Source: Anadara kagoshimensis (Eukaryota > Mollusca > Bivalvia > Arcoida > Arcidae). From it: a stretch of 64,000 nt of DNA. Made by a program: the position numbers and the translations under genes. The stretch is taken from the NCBI GenBank assembly GCA_021292105.1, contig CM037870.1, positions 32,421,905 through 32,485,904 of the forward strand, written 5' to 3'. The notes below the pieces were generated by a model. It did no database searches. It worked only from the letters and a program-made list of their open reading frames with translations, and was not told the origin of the DNA. Position 1 is the stretch's first letter. Each line of letters begins with the position of its first letter. Below, piece by piece: positions 34,565 to 47,371 of this stretch.

Positions 34565-35560
34565 GTACGTGACACATAATATGATAAAATACCACATTCC
34601 TTTAGCGGTTTTCAAGTTTTCATGTCCTTTAAGACGAGCTGTAATGGAATTAGTTCCTATCCAATATTTCATTGATTCGAGATTAATTTATCAGAATTTA
34701 AATTACCATGTCGACTGACGTGTTTCTGATCTGTCTGGCAAAGCACCTCACAGATATATAACTTGCAAGTAGGAAAAAGGGGGATAACACATACAAACCA
34801 ATTCCTCTGCATATTTGAACAAGTTACTGCTCTTGGTTAAACCGCAATAGTCCTCATTTTGTTATTTTAATATCTATCCATTATTGCCACACTATTGTTT
34901 TTAGCTGGTTCTGAAAAGATTAAAATTCTTTTTTTCTTTGAAAGACAGAGACGGTTGGGTGCAAACTTTTTTCTCAAGAATTAGTCTGAACAAAATTCGA
35001 TGGGGTGTGTGGCTTTTAGTCTTGGGGTTTGGCGATTGGCGTCTTACCCACTCGGTCACTGCAGAATCAAACCTGGAAAAGGAATAAGTAATTTGCCGCA
35101 GTTATCGAGTTATCAAACGGACATATCTATAATTGACTGTTTTCAGATTTTTTTATTTTTTATTTACTTTCAGGGATAATTTAGATAGTTGATTCCACAG
35201 ATCCAGAATAGCATTGCAATGGGTTGCATTGATATCGGTACTCTGAATTTTAAGTTACCTTTGTACTTTGTTAAACTTAGTTTAACTTATTGATGTAAAT
35301 TGTACATTTAGTGAAGAGTCAGTATGGATTATCATGCTATTTTATAGTTATTTAATTTCCTTTAAGCCTTTCAAATGACACTGTTTTAATTGTGTTATTA
35401 ATTGTTATTTGGAATTATTATTAAAAAAGATATTCATAAGGCATTTGTATTGCTATTATTGTGTTCATCGAAAAGCTATACCTGATTAAAATAACGCGTA
35501 TCTGGAGTCAATAAGAACCTAAAACAATAAAATTAACAAAATAAATCAATACAAAACACA
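34565..35560 (+). other. Likely 3' UTR intron and exon of the 143-aa gene
   Basis: A donor-like AAG|GTACGT sits at 34564/34565. A strong acceptor (TTTACTTTCAG, ending 35174) follows, and AATAAA signals lie at 35526-35531 and 35540-35545. Together they suggest a last, non-coding exon of about 370 bases. The evidence is sequence signals only. Confidence 0.35.
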
Positions 35561-35681
35561 GGGCCAACCTAACTCACTTATTGTACATCCCCGGCTTTGG
35601 ACGGGCACCGGTTATACAAACACAGGGCCAACCTAACTCACTTATTGTACATCCCCGGCTTTGGACGGGCACCGGTTATAA
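35554..35681 (+). repeat. Exact 64-bp tandem duplication
   Basis: AAACACAGGGCCAACCTAAC starts at 35554 and 35618. The two copies look identical throughout, so the event is very recent, or an assembly artefact. The unit is GC-rich for this region (CATCCCCGGCTTTGGACGGG). Confidence 0.93.
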
Positions 35682-36559
35682 TGGTAAAATGTAACTGAAA
35701 GATATAGTACAAGTATTTTTAAGGCCTTAACCATCAACCAGATGTCTTGTGGTGACATAAGTGCGTATATTCCGTTTAAAACATCTTTTAAATGGTTTTT
35801 TATTTGGAAATGTGACCTAACAACCTATACTAGCAAAAACAAAAACCAGCGAGTTTTTGAAAGTGTTTGTGATTTGTTTTGTACTGGTGAGTTTTAATGA
35901 GCGTTGGTGAGAGTTTTCAGTGATAACACGCTGTCCTCTCATCTTGGGTAACATTTCGTGAACATCATACAGGCAATACATAGTATGCCAACAAGAAGGG
36001 AACGACTTTAGCAGTGAAAAAAGGTTGGGGTGGAGTGGGGTAATGGTGTTTGTGCCGAAATCAAGATTCTTATTTCGAGGTGATAAATTCTGGAATGGTG
36101 TAGAAAACCAGTGTCCAGAAAACCCCACCACCTTAGGCAACCTATGGTAGTTTATTGGCTAGGGAATGGAGTAAAGTCATGGTTGTCCAAATTTAGTTTC
36201 ATTTACTAATATCGAAATCATTAATTTTGGCATTCTGTCTAGAGCCACTCACCTACCTTAATAAGCAACCTAGGGAAGTCTATTTGCGAGATATCGGGGC
36301 CCTCAAAACGTTTTACGGTAGTCTTGAATATGATGTCTGTATCCAATATTTGACGTCGCATAGTTGCATGTTCCTTTCATTTTCAATTTTAATTTCACAC
36401 ATAGCGGGTGTAGCTAGCTAAACAGGAGGTGCCCTTTGGAACACCCGGTCTCACTTCCCTGGTGAAAGCTCATTTGTTTAACTAAATCGGCCAGTTTTAA
36501 TAATTTTACTTTGCTTTATGACATAGACCAGTATGTTTGTTTTCCATTTCTTGTCTAAG

Positions 36560-36632
36560 TGAAGATCAAACAGGAATCGAGCGCTCACTACTGGCACAAA
36601 CAATCTATCAACTGAACTACCGTGGCAATACC
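36560..36632 (-). mobile_element. SINE head remnant
   Basis: On the minus strand, a tRNA-like stretch GCCACGGTAGTTCAGTTGAT and a decayed box B (GCTCGATTCCTG). No body is recognisable. Confidence 0.5.
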
Positions 36633-38615
36633 AGACATAATTGAATGAATGGTTTGTTTATGCATATTTTTCGTGACTGTTTATCGAATTCATAATGACC
36701 ACCCCGACAAAATCAAACCACCAACAACGGACAGTGAACAAACAAAAAGCCTTAATTATCTTTAATGAATCGGTATAGATTTTAGTGATTTTCCTGCTTT
36801 CACTTGTCATTTAATGTTTAACAATTAACAATAAAACTTAAGTTTGACATTTTAATAAAAATCGACAACAAGGCGGGAAGATAAATTGGATTTTATCAAA
36901 AATAAAAATTAATTTGCGTGTTTAAAATGTCTTTGTTCATTTTCCAGTCAATACAATCGAAGCAGATACTTTTTTCAATATTGTGGAAGTCTACCAGACT
37001 TTGGCACACTAAAATCAGATAAAAATTGTACATAAATGTGTTAAAAATTTAAACAAAATATCAATAAAATACAAAGGGAAAAGAATTTACTGATTTATAG
37101 ATTTTTACACGCTTGGTTTTACAAACTAGAAAATTTAATCTTTATTTCAATTATAGAAATGTTTTTCTCTGATTGATATTTATCTCCGTGTGCCTGCCAG
37201 ACATGAATTCAATTACCGACTTTTGATTACTATCTGATTATCTTTATAAATAATAACAGTCAAAAACAGTTAGAAATATTTACTAATCATTATTTATGAG
37301 AAAATATCAAATGTACCATGAACGGTTCTTAAGATATAAAAATTAAGTTATAAATATTTGAAAAAAGTTTATAAGATAATTTAACAGTACTGATACACCC
37401 CAAGTAGAAGATTCCAGCCCAGATCTTCAGATCGTTCACTGTTCAGACAATTTCAATTTTCAGAAGGTAAGTATCTTTTTCTCTATGTGCATTTGGTGAC
37501 CACAAATTCACGGGTGGTTTCATACCCAGGGCGCTACATAAACGGCAGTGCATTTGTCATATTATAATTTTTTTATTTTCTAAATTAATTATTCAAAAAA
37601 TTTATAAATGACACATTTTCCCTGTGCTCGCCCCTAGACAGCAGTCTCAATATGTGCTTGCGACTCTTATTGTCTTGTTTCCTACTTTTTGCTGCGCCGC
37701 GTTCTAGTTCGTTCTGTCGCCTGCTAGGCCTACTTTTGAATACGTTCTTTTATAAAAATTCAAAAGTAGCACAAGACAGTTCTATCTCGTATTGTCAAAG
37801 TCAATTGCAATTTTTTACTATTTATTTCAGTTTTATAAGTCCTGTTCTATTTATTTTGTTGTGACACGTTCTCGGTGGTGTCCCTGACATCAAATACCTA
37901 AACTGTCTGTCTGAAGCTCTGGAACATCGTGACAATAATTTAGTGTTTTTCTTTCGAGATAATTTGCTTCAAGTTTTCATCAGAACGGGGTTCACAAGTG
38001 CTCTACAATGTCTGTGTGGAATTGTTGTTTACTTTTGCATCATATTTCTATAAAAAAAATAAACATACTAATCTATGTCCAGATCACAATCTAAACTGAC
38101 AAAGTAAAAACTTTAAAATTGGCAAAGTTAAACACGTGTACTTCCACCACAGGAGCTTGTAATTGTAGGTTTAAAAAATTATAAAAATTTCGCTATACAT
38201 ACTTATTTTAGAAGTACATGTATGTACAACCTACCATTACAAGCTCCTGTGTTTCCACCGGGCCGGGAAGTGGGACCGGGTACTCCGAAATCCTATTTAC
38301 CGGTAGCTAGATATAGCCGCCACGATAGCATTCACTTCATTACAGAAAACGTCAAATTGTGTGATTTCATGTATCCGATTGAATTCCGACCTATTCCGTC
38401 TTGTTAATTGTATTGCTAGAAACAGCTTATACTGTTAGGCTACTGGCAATAAAATGTGTATAAATGTTTCATAAAATGTGTGCAAATGTTTCATTGAAGA
38501 CTTTGCGTTAGCTAGCTTAATGCAAATCCTCAATTGAATACGGAAATCTGAATAAATTACTCGGTTGTTGTTGTTTTTTTCAAATCATTCGTTCCTCATC
38601 TTTTTATTTATGTAT

Positions 38616-38646
<31 letters not shown>

Positions 38647-39062
38647 TACGACTAAGTCTCATTGAGTTTCAGGTTTGAAACATGAGGGTGATTTTAACAT
38701 ACTCAGATAGTTTAGTTCAGTGGCACTGTACTATATGATAATATAACGAATATATGTAGCGGTACGTCAACGCGTTTTAGTGACAAATTCTAAACCTAGA
38801 TATGCGCCATTCATTGTAACAATGCTTAAAGCATGAAATATCATAATAATTGTAAAAAATCTATGTTTTAAAAATATTTTAAATATTTCTTGTTGTTTAT
38901 AAAAGAATTTGATAAAAACATGTCACAGTCTGCCTGCGATATACAATACCATGATAACTACTATACTTTTCAGAACTACTGTGCTTGCAAAAATCAGTAA
39001 AATAAAATCTACCGAGGAATCAAATCTGTTCGGTACTGTATATTTCAAACGCTGTGTACAAT

Positions 39063-39465
39063 TACAGTACAGACCTGTCGACAAGTTTAACACTAAGCTA
39101 ACGAACTAGTGCCGAATCGACAGTTGAACTCGACCCATCGTTAGCTATATTCCGGCAGTTTTTCGACAGCTGTTATCTATACAGTCAAACCTGTCTATAA
39201 AGGTCACACAAGGGAACCAGTAAAAGTGGCTTTAATGGCCAGGTGGCCTTTATATACAGGTTCAAATAATATGAATAAAGAACAATCGGGATACAATTCT
39301 ACTGGCCTTTATAAGCAGGTTGTCGTTATATAGAGGTGGCCTGTAAGGTAGGTTGGACTGTATATCTCTCAGCAGCTTTTTGGTCACTTGCTATCCGTAT
39401 TTCGGTCACTCGACCGTCTTTTCATTTGGCTCAGTGTTAACCTTTCGACGGGACTGTATTGTATG
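39063..39465. mobile_element. Family C element carrying a TA-flanked MITE
   Basis: Ends GTACAGACCTGTCGACAAGT and AACCTTTCGACGGGACTGTA. It is split at 39180 by the CAGTCAAACCTG element. Confidence 0.82.
39182..39360 (+). mobile_element. Tc1/mariner-type MITE nested in a family C element
   Basis: 179-bp element with CAGTCAAACCTG ends and TA on both sides. The flanks read GTTATCTA and TATCTCTC; the same place in uninterrupted family C sequence reads GTTATCTATCTCTC. This shows insertion at, and duplication of, a TA. Confidence 0.9.
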
Positions 39466-39479
39466 TTTTTTCCTACCGA

Positions 39480-40008
39480 CGTACAGTACAGGCCTGTCGA
39501 AAGTTTAACGAAAATGAGATAAAGCTCGGCTGTCGAGAAATGGATAGCTACTGACCGAAAAGCTGACAAAAGACAGAAACTCGCTAGCGAGAAACTGTCG
39601 AGATATAGTTGAGCTGAGTAATGGTGTTTAACATCACAGTCAAGAATATTTCACTTCTATCGAGACGTCGCCAGCAATAGGCGAATGTGCAGAAATTTTG
39701 TCTGTGCTTTGCCCTGATGGCATTATACAGCAGGGTTCTGTATCGTGCAAAGCCCAACGCGACACAGGACCTCGTTTTTTTAAGAAGCGTCACTTTCATT
39801 TCGCAATGCAGAGTGCTTGGCAACAGAACAGTCACTACCCACTTTCAAGTCTTGGGTCAGATCCAGTCAGGGTTCGAACTTACGACCTCCCACTCTACCA
39901 ACTGATCTACCGCAGTAGAATATAGGTAACGAGGGATCGAGATGAGATGTTGATTCAGGCCAAGTTCGTTAGCTCAGTGTTTAACTTTCGACAGGCCTGT
40001 ACTGTAAC
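39480..40008. mobile_element. Family C element carrying SINE S1
   Basis: Ends GTACAGGCCTGTCGAAAGTT and AACTTTCGACAGGCCTGTAC, a near-perfect inverted repeat. It directly follows another family C copy and is split by the SINE at 39609-39917. Confidence 0.85.
39609..39917 (-). mobile_element. SINE S1, inserted in a family C element
   Basis: Minus-strand S1 copy from the tail (GAGTAATGGTGTTTAAC) to the tRNA-like head (CTACTGCGGTAGATCAG). It is diverged in its body and sits inside the family C copy 39480-40005. Target duplication is unclear. Confidence 0.85.
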
Positions 40009-41914
40009 TTAAGATCTACTTGTAGTAATTACAAAAATCGTTACATCAGCATGATTGGATTTCTGTTTTTGTGTTGTTAATAATAATAGATTTAATATGC
40101 CGTTTGATCTATCGTATTGGAATTAATAAGTCAATTTAAGGATAAAATGTGGACATGTGATAATATTTACCATTATAATCCCCTTTATAAAACCTGTAGA
40201 TATACAGATATAAGTGTACACAATCGAGTAAGTATAAACAAATATAAGTACAACACGAAACTGTTCCATATCAACTGATACGTGTTTCTATATGTACAAC
40301 GAAAACTATATTGAAATATTATTTTTACAATTGATCATGACGAGTACGTTGAAATATTGAGGTAAGTGTTCTCTCTCTCTCTCTCTCTTTTATGAAATTT
40401 TCAAAAAATTTACATATTGAATGAGTGGGGAAGTCTTAACCTTATTGAAATGACATGTGTTATTTTTGCTTTTTATGAAATACTGAATTCAAATGTAACT
40501 AATGATGTGCGATTTATTTTTTTTTAATTGTGTCATTTCATAAAAATTTAAACTGGAGCACATGACAATACTGTATACCGGAAGGAATTTACAATAGGTC
40601 GTGCAGTTCATTTTACTGACGGTTTTTATAGAGCTCTGGCTGTGTACCATTTTGCTAAAGTACATTTTAAATAAAAATAAATAAAGAGCCCATTAAAGTT
40701 AGTATTGATATTCAAGAAATAAAAGTGTTAAGATCCAACATTGATAACGATATCGACATAACAGATGCTGGCTGTGTTAGGACAACCATGCTTGTATTTT
40801 GTCAATAATATGCATGTGAATTAATGCTGGGATTATTCTCGTTATTGCGACAAATCGATATCCATAAATGACTCATCCACACTTAGGAAAGGAGCCGTTT
40901 GATTCAGAGGCTGTACTGGTTGATGTAAACAAAAACGAAATGTACAACTGACAAGTGAACAAGTGACAAAATTTACATTTACTATAGCTGGCTAAATGAA
41001 AGGTGGTAGGTATTTTCATACATTTTAAGTACTTCATCGATACGTATCAATTTGTATATTTATTTTATGCTAAACCTAAGCCTGAAGTTAAGGAGTAAAG
41101 TGATTATTTACCTTGATGATTCCCCGGTGGTTAAAGTTGTTTTCATTCCTGGTAACCAAAATCGCCTATTTCAACATTCGTAAAAAATGTTTTCACAAAT
41201 ATTGGGAAAATCTTAAAATTGTGGAACCTAGTTGGAGATGAGGAATGACAATGTGAAACTGATAATATGCATTACACTGTGTGAGAGGGAATTATAAACC
41301 CTATAAAATGTAAAGGAAAGGAGAAATTAAATATTATACAAGTTTTAGTTTTACAGCACTAGAATACAATTCATCATCAGTAGTGCTTGGACCGCTATTG
41401 TGAAACCCAAAATTTCTTCAAGATGTTGAAAAAAACATATTTTTTTCCATCTGGTATTTTTAACACGAAAATATGTAACTTCTTTAAACGGTGTCAATTT
41501 TTTATTGCTAACATTTCACCTGACATAAATTTTTATTATCAAAATTATATTTTATGCAATCTTAGATACACCTTTGATCTTCCTATAACAATCTTATAAT
41601 TGGCGATCATATATTTTTATCTCTTATTCAAAAATCTCTAATAAAGTCATATATACCGGGATGTTGGCGCTTCCAGCACGGTTCACATCAAAATTTATAA
41701 TTTATGGACCATAAGATATGTTTTTAAAAATTATCATCTCAATAGGAATGGCTAGGGGTTTATGATGAAGTAGTTTTGACTAAATTTCTATTACAATTCA
41801 GGTAGTCTCCGGTTCAAATATGCGGTAGGTCAGTTTATTTGATTTTTAGGTGCTTTTTTAAATTCAAAAATACCACTTAGAAAGGGTTATAAACTGATGC
41901 ATGCAGCTGCATTA

Positions 41915-42178
41915 TTATACCCCCGCTTAAAAAGTGGGGGGGGGGTATATAGTAATAGGGGTGTCCGTCCGTCCTTTCGTCCTTCCGTTACACCTTAGGG
42001 TACCTATCTCTTATCTGCAACTCCTCCTAAACCCTTCAATGGATTTTCATGAAACTTTCACACAATCTTTGTGATATAATGTAGATGTGCACCTCCTGTT
42101 TAAAAATTTGATCCGATGGATTTTTGGGAGCGGGGGGCGTATTTTTGTGAGCTTGTGGCTCACAGTTTTTCTAGTTTT
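41915..42178. mobile_element. Family E repeat, inverse orientation
   Basis: Starts TATACCCCCGCTTAAAAAGT and ends with the GTGAGCTTGTGGCTCAC hairpin. It has no open frame of note beyond chance. Confidence 0.82.
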
Positions 42179-43376
42179 CATCAAGTTTCGTGAAATAGTG
42201 CTTCATAATTTTGGAGAATTTGAGCAGACAAGAATTTCGGAAGGGCGGAAGGACGGACAGACAGAAACTCAAATTTAATATCAACCTTAATGAATATTCA
42301 AACACTATATGCTACGATAAACATTTTATATTTTAAAAACATAATTTCGACACAAACTTTAGATCACAATTTTTAAAAATCTCTCAAATTAATGAGTGAA
42401 AAAATCCTTGGAGGTTAAAGAAAAGTACAATGTACCGGACAAAAGTTAGACAAAATATCAGTTTTAAACAGCCAGGGGTCAAAATTTTAGACAAAAACCC
42501 CTAAAATCTTAAAATATTAAGAGGGTTGAAACGGTTGGTACACACGTGTGAACCTTTTGAAATTATCTGTTGTAGTGATTGTGTTTTGAAAAAGCGAAGA
42601 GAAAAAAGAAAATCATCACATATTGAAGCGTTTTCTATAATACTACACTTGCTATTTTTTTTATTTATAAAAGGTTCGGATTTTTGTTTTGTTTTTTTTT
42701 TTGTTCTCAGACCTGGCGTGAAATAAGGGGTTATTCTATACCACTTGTTTGAATTATCAGGGGGTCGACAAGTATAAAGGCAATTAAATTTTTTATCATA
42801 CACGGTATAATGTTTGCCGTGAGGTGTAAGAGTAGCACGTCCAAGTTTATTATTCTAGTAAAAGGTCTATTAACCAATTTTATCATCCGTAATGAAGAAA
42901 AATAAAGTGTTTATTTTTAAATGCCTGTTTTGTTAAAATTTATTAAAGGCTTTCAACTGTCAACAGGTTGAGGTAATGCATGAAACCCGCAATAGATCCG
43001 GATACGTGATATCAGAAATTTATTATACTTGTGTTAAGCGTTAGCCAAAAATTCAAACTCTGAGAAGCAGGTTATTTTTACTACCAGATCGTTAGGATGC
43101 CTTTTTGTAACGTAAGTTTCAAAATATTTTTATCTAAAGCAAGTTAATTTTGATGACTAAGCCTAGATGTATTTTGTTATATGATCATTGAAAAAAATTG
43201 CTATGTCAAATTAAAGAATTTCTTTTTCAATCGAAAATTAATTAATTAAAATTGAATGTTTTCAATTCATATATACCAATAACCAGAAGTCGATTATACA
43301 GTATTCCTAAACTTTTGCAATAATCTATTTCTCAAAATTACATTTGACAACAAGGCGTTTATTTGTTTTATTTGTT

Positions 43377-43407
<31 letters not shown>

Positions 43408-44079
43408 TCTATTTATTTTTAATTATTTATTTTTAATTAGTTGAAATGCATGGTGATGAAAGGGCATGAGAAATATAATGTCCATCATGGTATACTGTGG
43501 AAAATACTTATGTAAAAAATTAATACAGACATATGGAGAAAATGGGCTATTGTGTCTATTTATTACTCAAGTTTGAAATACTCCGAATTCGTAGTACATA
43601 TTCGGAACTTTGTTGTGATAATTATGGTTAGACAGTTAATTACTTAAGAAAGCCTTGTTAACAATCATATTCTTGATCAATCAAAACTATAGATTGGTTT
43701 TTGTTTACCTGGTTAATTCTCCCAGGTAAATAATGCAAATTTAATGAGAACAAAACAATAAGGCTTGATTAAGTTACAGGTATTGCTCACCTGTGAAAAT
43801 GCTGACGTTTTTATAACCTAATTGTTCTATCCGTTTAGTACAAGCTCGTTATCAAATTCCATCTATTACCAAAATCATAAATACTTTATTTTGTATTTAC
43901 AGCCCTCTGGATGGCTTGGAGCAGGGAAGTCGAGACTGCCCAATAAATAACTCATGTATGATTTTAGTAGCAACAGCCTTTTGTCTTGCAGACATATTTT
44001 AGGAATGAGAAATCGTAATAAAACCACACTAGTTAGTGACTTCAGACATTATCAGTAGTTCTAATACTGGTTATAACTC

Positions 44080-47000
44080 ATGATAAAGATGTACGGTTTA
44101 TGTCCAGTGATGTCTTGCTTGTTGTCTTTTTTACTTGTGTGGATTACCTTGATCAGCGAGATACAGATATGTAGTGGGAAATATGTGTTAAATACCAACA
44201 ACATAGAATCAAAAGGTATGTATTTCTGATGTTAAACTGCATTTATCTTTACAATACACTACTTGTTACAGACCATTAGACGTAAAAACGTGTAAATATT
44301 TCATGGACTTATTTTTCATTTCTGTTAGAGGTCCAATTTATTATGAAATTGTCTTGTCTCTATTTCCTGAATAAAATATTCCAAAATTTATAATATGACA
44401 TATTATAAACGTTTGAATATTCCATTCAGAAAACACTAAAAATGTTATATGACAATAAGTACACGTATATTGATGGGCTTTTGTTACTGTTCAATTCCAT
44501 TGTAATTATGATATCCGATAATATGATAAGAATGTCGAAATTTATAAAATTTCCCTTTTATCAATACATTTTCCCATTATTTATTTATCTAGTGACTGTT
44601 ATATTATTTTTGCTCTTAAAACAAATTAAAAGTGAAATGCTTTTTGGCAAAATATGAATATGATATAACAGATTTCTGACATTATGCAATCGTTGTGTGT
44701 AGAGATAATTTTAAAATGAACAAAACGTAATCTAGTAATAAAAGCCAGATTGTAAGTAACATTAAGTACATCCCGTTTCCTGACTAACTCTTGTAACCAG
44801 CGTCTTGCGTTCCCTACTCCACCAAAACTTCTGAATTTTTATCATTATTTTTTTTTGGCGCTGTAAATATTGTACGTGCGTTACTGGTCTATCAACGGTA
44901 AGGGTGATAAGTCTTGTACTTGCGTTACTGACCTTGTCATGGGTGATAAGTTTTGTACGTACAATACTGACTTTGTCACGGGTGATAAGTCTTGTACTTA
45001 CAATACTGACCTTGTCACGGGTGATAAATCTTGTACTAACAATACTGACCTTGTCACGGGTGATAAATCTTGTACTAACAATACTGACCTTGTCCCGGGT
45101 GATAAATCTTGTACTAACAATACTGACCTTGTCCCGGGTGATAAATCTTGTACTTACAATACTGACCTTGTCACGGGTGATAAATCTTGTACTAACAATA
45201 CTGACCTTGTCACAGGTGATAAATCTTGTACTAACAATACTGACCTTGTCACAGGTGATAAATCTTGTACTAACAATACTGACCTTGTCACAGGTGATAA
45301 ATCTTGTACTTACAATACTGACCTTATCACAGGTGATAAATCTTGTACTAACAATACTGACCTTGTCACAGGTGATAAATCTTGTACTAACAATACTGAC
45401 CTTGTCACAGGTGATAAATCTTGTACTTACAATACTGACCTTATCACAGGTGATAAATCTTGTACTAACAATACTGACCTTGTCACAGGTGATAAATCTT
45501 GTACTTACAATACTGACCTTATCACAGGTGATAAATCTTGTACTAACAATACTGACCTTGTCACAGGTGATAAATCTTGTACTAACAATACTGACCTTGT
45601 CACAGGTGATAAATCTTGTACTTACAATACTGACCTTATCACAGGTGATAAATCTTGTACTAACAATACTGACCTTGTCACAGGTGATAAATCTTGTACT
45701 TACAATACTGACCTTATCACAGGTGATAAATCTTGTACTAACAATACTGACCTTGTCACAGGTGATAAATCTTGTACTAACAATACTGACCTTGTCACAG
45801 GTGATAAATCTTGTACTTACAATACTGACCTTATCACAGGTGATAAATCTTGTACTAACAATACTGACCTTGTCACAGGTGATAAATCTTGTACTAACAA
45901 TACTGACCTTATCACAGGTGATAAATCTTGTACTAACAATACTGACCTTGTCACAGGTGATAAATCTTGTACTAACAATACTGACCTTGTCACAGGTGAT
46001 AAATCTTGTACTAACAATACTGACCTTGTCACAGGTGATAAATCTTGTACTTACAATACTGACCTTATCACAGGTGATAAATCTTGTACTAACAATACTG
46101 ACCTTGTCACAGGTGATAAATCTTGTACTTACAATACTGACCTTATCACAGGTGATAACTTTTTGCAGTTAATTTTGTACTTTGAGTCGGAAACAGACAA
46201 TGTCAGATCACACTTATTTTATTTTAAACTATGCGTAACTGGCGAAACCATACATCAGTTCAATCACACATGACATGTAATGATTGCACTGTAGGTCTCG
46301 GTTATTACTTGCCAAACCATGGGTATCTCATTTTGTTCTTTATAATACTGACCCCATAAATGGAACATGCTAATATAAATTTATTTAAAATATTTTTTTC
46401 TTGCAGAAATAACTTGTTGGACTTGTCCAAATAAAAGCAGCAACTCGGAATGCAACAGCTGGGCTCCAGATATACCATGTCCTAATAGTAAGTACATTAG
46501 ATTACAAGAGGTGATTACCCTTCCGGAGCACCCGGCCTCACTTCCCTGGTGGAAGATGTGAGTTTCCAAGTTCTTGCTTTGCTTCTGTATTTTGATTGGA
46601 CATGGATCAGGATGTTTGTTTTTAATTTGATTACACAGAACTACAATGTACATAACATGAACAGTTTTAAAAGATATCATAATGTAATCAAAGCACTGAT
46701 GGAACTGAAAACATGTTGGCAAGTTTGATAATGTTGATAGCAAAGAATATTTTTTTTGACAAGCATCACTACTCTGATTACTGTTTCTTTTCTCTATCAG
46801 AAGTAGAGATATATCAGTTTAGAAACTTTTTTTTTTTGTATATTTAGGGTTGTGTTTTTACAGGTGCGACTGTACTAGTAAATTCTGACAGTTTTCCCAT
46901 ATACCTGGTAGTACTAAATACACATAATTTGTTAGTTTTTTTTCAACATGCAGCATAATGCTTCAAATGAGTTTTATCAACATAAGTGTGTGCACTGGAC

Positions 47001-47315
47001 ATGGTCTATCAAAAGTTTTAAACATGAAAATTGTAAATGTTTATGTATTTATCTTTTTATTTTAGATCATACAGTTTGCCAGACAGTCCATCGTATACAT
47101 AAACACACTGGTCAGAGTTTAAATGTAGATAAAAAGTGCGCTTTACCAAGTAGCTGTGAGAAAAATCATGTTGGATGTAAAGATACAGACAAATATAATG
47201 AAATGGTAAGATTCCGAAGTAACTTTTTTCTAACTTTACACAATTGTTTAGTACTATACAATACAGATCAAGCACAATCATGTTTTTGGTTGTTGTTGTA
47301 TTTTCCAAATCCCCA

Positions 47316-47371
<56 letters not shown>

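Larger units (their letters stand above)
35682..44079. other. Intergenic stretch before LYPD6
   Basis: It holds family A copies (36340, 38060), SINE remnants (about 36000-36140 and 36560), two family C elements (39063, 39480), a family B fragment (41328), a family E copy (41915) and microsatellites. Donor-like GTAAGT after AGAAG (37467) and after TTGAG (40362) could end non-coding 5' exons of LYPD6, and TTGTCTTGCAG (ending 43990) could be the matching acceptor; this is speculative. Confidence 0.5.

Noticed and set aside
45817..46032. Minus-strand frame in the minisatellite
   Set aside because: Shadow of the same repeat.
44870..46273. 467-codon open frame as a real repetitive protein gene
   Set aside because: It is a 39-bp minisatellite whose length keeps several frames open on both strands. 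It has no start context or signal peptide and lies in the intron of LYPD6, which splices in frame without it.
47057..47308. Minus-strand 83-codon frame
   Set aside because: Antisense shadow of LYPD6 exon 47066-47205.
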